Assembly: GCA_030141605.1 (NCBI GenBank) | Contig: JAQGDQ010000177.1 | Location: forward strand, 420,001 to 444,220 | DNA length: 24,220 bases | Source: Tubiluchus corallicola | Taxonomy: Eukaryota; Priapulida; Priapulimorpha; Priapulimorphida; Tubiluchidae | Reading direction: 5' to 3' | Shown here: positions 19,257-24,220 of the stretch, in pieces | How positions within the stretch are numbered: position 1 is the stretch's first letter | Layout of the letters: each line of letters begins with the position of its first letter | The notes under the pieces: model-generated | Database searches by the model: none | Seen by the model: only the letters and a program-made list of their open reading frames with translations | Told to the model about the DNA's origin: nothing | Program-made: the position numbers and the translations under genes

Positions 19257-19392
19257 CCCTGTCTCTCTCTCTCTCCATTACTCTTTCCCTCTCTCCCTCA
19301 CTCTGCTCCTCTTCCTCACCCTTTCTCTTTTTCTCTCTCTCTCTCCATCGTTTTCTCCCACTCCCAATCTCTCGTCCTTTCCTTCATTCTCT
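19257..19392. repeat. Polypyrimidine (CT-rich) tract, right flank of Z-type tract
   Basis: CCCTGTCTCTCTCTC followed by CT-rich sequence to about 19392, with occasional A or G. It mirrors the composition of the left flank on the same strand. Confidence 0.9.
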
Positions 19393-19399
19393 AACACGT

Positions 19400-21690
19400 A
19401 GACCCGGTATGACATTGCTCTAATTGCTTCCTGTAATTAACCCTTTCCATTCTGTGGCTTCTACCACAAATCTTTGCCACAAAGTACATTCTTACTGACA
19501 GTCTCATATACGTGCACTACGTGTCAGATTTACGACCAACGACTCGTGGAGAGTGCACACTAGTTCACTGGCATGGTTTGGGACAACACAAATGTTTAAA
19601 TCTCAGAATTTCAAGCTCTATATGCAGGCTAAGTGGATGACCCGGATGTATCATTAGCTGATTCTCTCTCTCGTTAGTTCTGCATTCTCCTCACCACTGT
19701 CAATAAATGTCACTCTCGACTTGTGTAAATTGACCAATTTCCTTTTACAGTCACGAGCCCGTGAACAGATCGTTGCTGTGCGTCTCTCCCAAAGATCATC
19801 TTGCGTAATTGGATGTTTAGATTGTTAGTCATTGAGTAAACGGGAAGGGGGTGGAGATATGAATGACCTTGCGTCACACTTGGCTTCAAAAACCGAAATA
19901 TTTTTTATGAGTATAATACTTTGTAAAGAAGATAAAATGCCAATTAAGTCTCAAAGTGTAACTATGCAATGACATTAAAATAAGTGATACAAAATTCATT
20001 AAGAAGCTTTATTAAAACTAAACTTGAAGAAACATTTCTATTACTAATTAAGAAAAAACAAAATCAAAATGAAACTGACAAACATACCTGAAATATACTT
20101 GCATGGCTTAAATCTTGAAAGACAACCAGGACTGACCTAATTGCTTTATAAGCATTTAGTCTTTATTTTTATGAGGTGTCTTTCCTGTTTTTTGAAGCCT
20201 AGTTCTGTCAGATGTTTGTCAAGTCAAAATTTTTGTTTAGCTTTCCCACAATTACTGTTTGTTATCAAGAGATCATGATCAGCTTCACGAGATAAAACTC
20301 AGCTATAACTTACTACTCTTCTACTCATTATCACGATGACAAAAATATGCAGTAGAAGTGTGTATTATTACTGCATTACCATGGCAGTCTAAAAAGAAAA
20401 ATACATTTTCTCAGTTTTATTTACCTAACAAAATTCATTGTCCCAGTAATCATTTTATTTCATTGCGAGATAACCGCGAAGTAAGCTCGCTGTTTGCCCA
20501 TTAATTTTTAATCATGTACAAGACGCGTTGAAACACTATTAGGAGGTGATTAAACACGGACAAAATACACGTCTCTCATATATTAAACTAAACACACCGT
20601 GTCTAGGTCTGTGTCGATTTGGTGATCCGAGCAAAAGCATGCCAAAAATTGACCCGGTACCGTCTCTGAAATCAACCCTCTAACCAGCTAAAATGGAGCA
20701 ATTTTGATAATGTATATGGCGACTAATATTCCTCGTAAAAAATTATCCAATGTAGGTCTAAGTTGTAGCAAAATTACTGTACATTTAAGTTGATTGATAG
20801 TGAGTCCATACTGAAGAATTGTCTCACATTTACTTCATCCCCGAAATAAACTAAAAAACTAGTTCGAATCGAATTAGAACATTCGAATTAGAGTCGACCG
20901 TTCAATGCTACAGTTTTGGGAACAGTTCAGTATATATATTTTCTTAATAACTATAACGAAAGTAAATGTATAAATAGGTATGTTAAAGTTTCAAAATGAC
21001 TTTGAAAGTGATTGAAGATAATGCTGCAGAATCTTGGTTAGAAATATGCTTGGTTAGTTGGCTGCTTGGTTTGAGTAGTGGTCTCACAAGTTATTGCCAA
21101 TCTTTTTCTGTTTTCTGTTCCGCTAAGTCAATAGCTGCCCGGTTTTGTTCATAATTTCTAATTTACTGTTGCTTTCCTGCGTTTATATGATTATTAGAAA
21201 TAGTGTTTGTTGTTGTTCGTGGCCGTTCCTGTCTGCTGTTGATGACTAAATGGAAACCTTCGCTTGCAAGCAACTTGATTCGTAGATCTATGGTTTGATT
21301 TGTAAATCTGTGGTGTTCCTGTCAGCTATGCGGACGCGAGGGTAAACACCTGTCTGCGTCTTGTCAGTCACTTTTGTCCAGTCTTAAAATATTGGTCAAA
21401 GGTACTTCCGTGTTGTAAAAAAACTAGCTTTGGCGAGAAGGCTTGCGTTGAATTTTGCCAAAAATTACTGTTTATACGTAGTTATTTTATAGATATTTAA
21501 AAAACGCGTCATTGACTAAGTTTTAAATGGAGTTTTGTATTCAGCTGTTTAGATAGGTAGCTTTAATAAAACAACGTTTGAAGATAAACTGCATCTATGG
21601 TTTGACAACATTTGGAATCATTTTTAATTGGTCATGTTAAATACGTTTTTGCTAACTGCACTACTGTATCTCTTGCAACCTTAAGCCAAT
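19400..21690. other. Long non-coding stretch
   Basis: AT-rich DNA with no accepted exon, RNA gene or named repeat. A small cluster of TTCGAAT words lies at 20861-20888. Confidence 0.45.
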
Positions 21691-21693
21691 TTA

Positions 21694-22007
21694 CCGGGTG
21701 GCCTAGCTCAATTCTAGTGTACTTTCTTCCCATCTGGGAGGTCGCGAGTTCAACTTCTGACCGAGTCATACCAAAGATTTAAACAATAGTACCGCTGGTT
21801 CCTCGACCAACACGCGGGTTTATCGAAGCAACATAATCGAAGGCAATAATAATCGCCATGATCAATCATGTTGGAAATAAGTATTGAGATTCTTAAGGTG
21901 TTACCCTAGACTATATGTCCTAAACGAAAATATTATTATTATTATTAATATTATTATCATTATCATCATCATCGTAGTCGTTGTCGTCATTATCATCATT
22001 ATCATCG
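21694..22007 (+). mobile_element. tRNA-derived SINE with ATT/ATC tail
   Basis: The head at 21694-21770 is tRNA-like: an A-box-like TGGCCTAGCTCA (about 21699-21710), an anticodon-arm-like hairpin (TCCC-ATCT-GGGA) and a B-box-like GAGTTCAACTTC (about 21747-21758). A non-tRNA body of about 160 bases follows, then a simple-repeat tail (ATT then ATC triplets, 21930-22007). Head, body and short-repeat tail in this order is the standard SINE layout. The B box departs from consensus, so the copy is probably old. I cannot assign the body to a named SINE superfamily without a search. Confidence 0.6.
21930..22007. repeat. ATT/ATC trinucleotide microsatellite (SINE tail)
   Basis: ATT units grade into ATC units with a GTC/GTT interruption around 21974-21987. 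It sits at the 3' end of the SINE-like element and is probably its tail expanded by slippage. Confidence 0.85.
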
Positions 22008-22009
22008 GC

Positions 22010-23605
22010 ATTCATTTACTGTTTTCCAAAGTCTTTTCAAATACGAGCTATTTATTAAAAATTGAAAAGTCGGACTTTATCCAGAAAGATTAATTAGATT
22101 ATAATAAATTTGTAAATCTATCATTAATTTGTAAATTTGTACTTGAGCTTTAAGTGGATGGGTCAATATTTCTTGCCACATCCGTAACGTTCTCGATTAT
22201 TTGATCTTGCTTTGATTTCTTTACAAACGCACTACGTTCGTGCCTATCGTCTGACATTACAAACCACTTGAAATGGTTTTGTGTTAATATTTAACCCGCC
22301 TAGAGAGCTAACCTTTGTAAGATCATAAATATTTTACTGTTTCAAGTTTTGCCTGGCGACATTACAAGATTGTAGCTAGCGTAACAACCGCCATTAAGTT
22401 TTAATAACCGCAAAATTTGATTTTACGAAGATCTAAGTTTTATTTCTCTTTCTATTCTCATTGGAATAACTATTATTCTTATTTTAATGAAAACAGAGAG
22501 AAATAATTCCTAGAACATTTATTATTATTTATACTTCTTCACTATTTATGTTGGATTTTACTTAAAGGAAAGCAACACTCAATTTTAGACCATCACCTGG
22601 ACAAGTGAAAACTAGTACACGTGGTAATAATGTTAATGTTGGTGTAAAAACCTACTTTAGATAAAGCTTGTATGTAAATATTCAGATCACGGTTTAAAAT
22701 AATCTGTGCTGTCAAATATTAGAAGCGAAGGTATTGGTTATATGACTTACAACTTTACTGCTTCCGCCCCAGCCTTCCCCAGGTTTAACTACCGGCTCGT
22801 TTCTGTTTCCAGTCTTTAATAGATGATACGACAACCTAATTTTAAATTATCTAAACTTCACACATTTCAGTAAGTTGGATATAGCTGCCTCAGTCTCCCA
22901 CCTCAAATCAAGGGATCCCTTTTCGTTTCATCCTTCACGTTATTTTATATTGATCAAATAGGAGCCTGGATGTTTGTCTCTCCGCCTCAACCCTTCATAG
23001 TCAGCCCAACTTTTTCCCCTCCAATGCAGCTTTGTTGTTACTTTCTCTGTGTGCTTAGTGGTTTTCTGGTATCATAATTATGGCCGTCGAACCGCCGGGC
23101 GTGCAAATAACTGACACAGAGCGATGATCCTGTCCTTTTCACTGGGATTATAATAATAGGAGAGGAAAACTGAGAGGTCGAGAGATCAATAACAATCTGA
23201 ATGTCTAGCTATTGTGTGGAGAAAGAATAAACGGGTGAAATATATCTCACCTGTACACCTGCGTTGAGAGTGTTTGCTTCTAGCTAACGTTTTGTAATTT
23301 AAATAATACAGATAGTGAGTGCAGTGGTTGTTAGAGTTTTCGTGTATAACATGTGAGATAAAGAATGGCTAAGATTATTTTGAGCGTAATGTATGGTGAA
23401 AAAAGTCTGAAAAACACTAAATTAATACGCATATTGGAGCGCTTGCTAATTGTTAGTGGGGTTGGGGTACAAAATGTGGGTAAGGGATCGGCTAAGTTTT
23501 GTTTCACGTAGTGCAAAGTAAAATAAGGTTAAAAACAATGGCATTTAACATTAATATTTGTGAAGGTACTGTAGTCAGATCAGATTACTTGGATCAAAAC
23601 AGGAG
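22010..23605. other. Non-coding stretch
   Basis: AT-rich DNA without an accepted gene. Frames shorter than 65 codons only. Confidence 0.45.
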
Positions 23606-23608
23606 AAA

Positions 23609-23618
23609 AATAATAATA

Positions 23619-23693
<75 letters not shown>

Positions 23694-23733
23694 TGATGAT
23701 GATGATGATGTTGTTGTTGTTGTTGTTGTTGTT

Positions 23734-23775
<42 letters not shown>

Positions 23776-23784
23776 TGTTGTTGG
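23609..23784. repeat. Compound microsatellite: AAT, ATG then TTG units
   Basis: A few AAT units, then about 90 bases of ATG units (one phase slip near 23692-23694), changing at about 23710 to about 70 bases of TTG units with two TTTTG interruptions. The poly-Met, poly-Ile and poly-Gln frames are artefacts. Confidence 0.97.
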
Positions 23785-24189
23785 TGTTTGTGTTTATAGC
23801 AGAAGTGGAAATGTTAGGCTTATAGACGGTTACTCTTCTAAAATTACCACTCAAAACTGTCTTTGGGGATTAGGTTTCCTGAGAAACTGAAACAGTTCAG
23901 TTTTTTGCAGAATACGATACATCAGAGAACACAAAAAATAATCACAAGTGTCATACTTCTTTCTCTCATTCTGTTAGTTACAAAAGGATCTAAACAGTCA
24001 ACGAGAGAATATTAGTTTCTCTTTTCCGCATACTGTAACACACTCTAGGAGGAAAAAGTTTTCAGACACCAAAGTTCGATAGACGATAGTTCGATAGTTT
24101 CAGAGTTCGACACAGGTTTCTCTTGTATGGAAGCAGCAACAACAAAAAAGCAGCTACAGTAACAGCACACAGCTTGGAGTATCAGTGTT

Positions 24190-24220
24190 ATCATCACATC
24201 ATCATCATCATCATCATCAT
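24190..24220. repeat. ATC trinucleotide microsatellite, cut by window end
   Basis: ATC units run to the last base of the window, so the true length is unknown. Confidence 0.9.

Noticed and set aside
18708-19423. Long overlapping frames of Ser/Leu and Cys/Val/Arg repeats
   Set aside because: They run through the CT and GT/GC tracts, which lack stops by composition. Only the small 18751-18834 segment is kept, as a weak exon candidate.
21694-21770. Functional tRNA gene
   Set aside because: The B box departs from consensus, and the segment runs into a body and a simple-repeat tail, which is SINE organisation.

Overview
The window is AT-rich nuclear DNA of an animal. It has low gene density, many microsatellites, a SINE-like insertion, a MITE, spliceosomal signals, and an aminergic G-protein-coupled receptor. 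The receptor and the style of non-coding DNA fit a bilaterian invertebrate with a fairly large genome (mollusc, annelid, echinoderm, hemichordate or tunicate are all possible). The sequence alone does not let me choose among them. There is no sign of a prokaryote, organelle, virus or CRISPR array.

Layout. 1-1652: upstream non-coding DNA with a striking 115-bp inverted repeat (189-431) and an Ala/GCA-type trinucleotide repeat. 1653-3335: an exon with a short 5' leader and the complete, uninterrupted 548-codon coding sequence of a class A biogenic-amine receptor. It has serotonin-type TM5 residues and a roughly 220-residue third intracellular loop. 3336-about 4185: probable 3' UTR with several AATAAA signals. 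About 4200-7900: non-coding DNA with a long AG tract and two CTCF-like motifs in the same orientation (6879-6896, 7862-7879). 7900-8227: CpG-enriched promoter/leader-like DNA ending in a short candidate first coding exon (8185-8227), with a strong Kozak context and a textbook splice donor. Its product is not recognisable from 14 residues. 8228-24220: about 16 kb without a convincing further exon, probably intron and/or intergenic. It holds a local duplication, a TAA-flanked MITE (14151-14262), a degenerate AATATTG-type repeat field, a pentanucleotide array, a 165-bp strictly alternating pyrimidine-purine (Z-DNA type) tract between two polypyrimidine tracts, a tRNA-derived SINE with an ATT/ATC tail, and ATG/TTG microsatellites.

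How the parts relate. The receptor gene is the only gene recognised with high confidence. The 8.2-kb exon, if real, starts a second gene on the same strand. The CTCF-like pair and the CpG-enriched leader with clustered GGATTA motifs lie between the two, where a boundary and promoter would be expected. No undescribed multi-gene system is visible. The most notable structures are the near-perfect foldback at 189-431, the Z-DNA/polypyrimidine composite at 18958-19392, and the CTCF-like pair.
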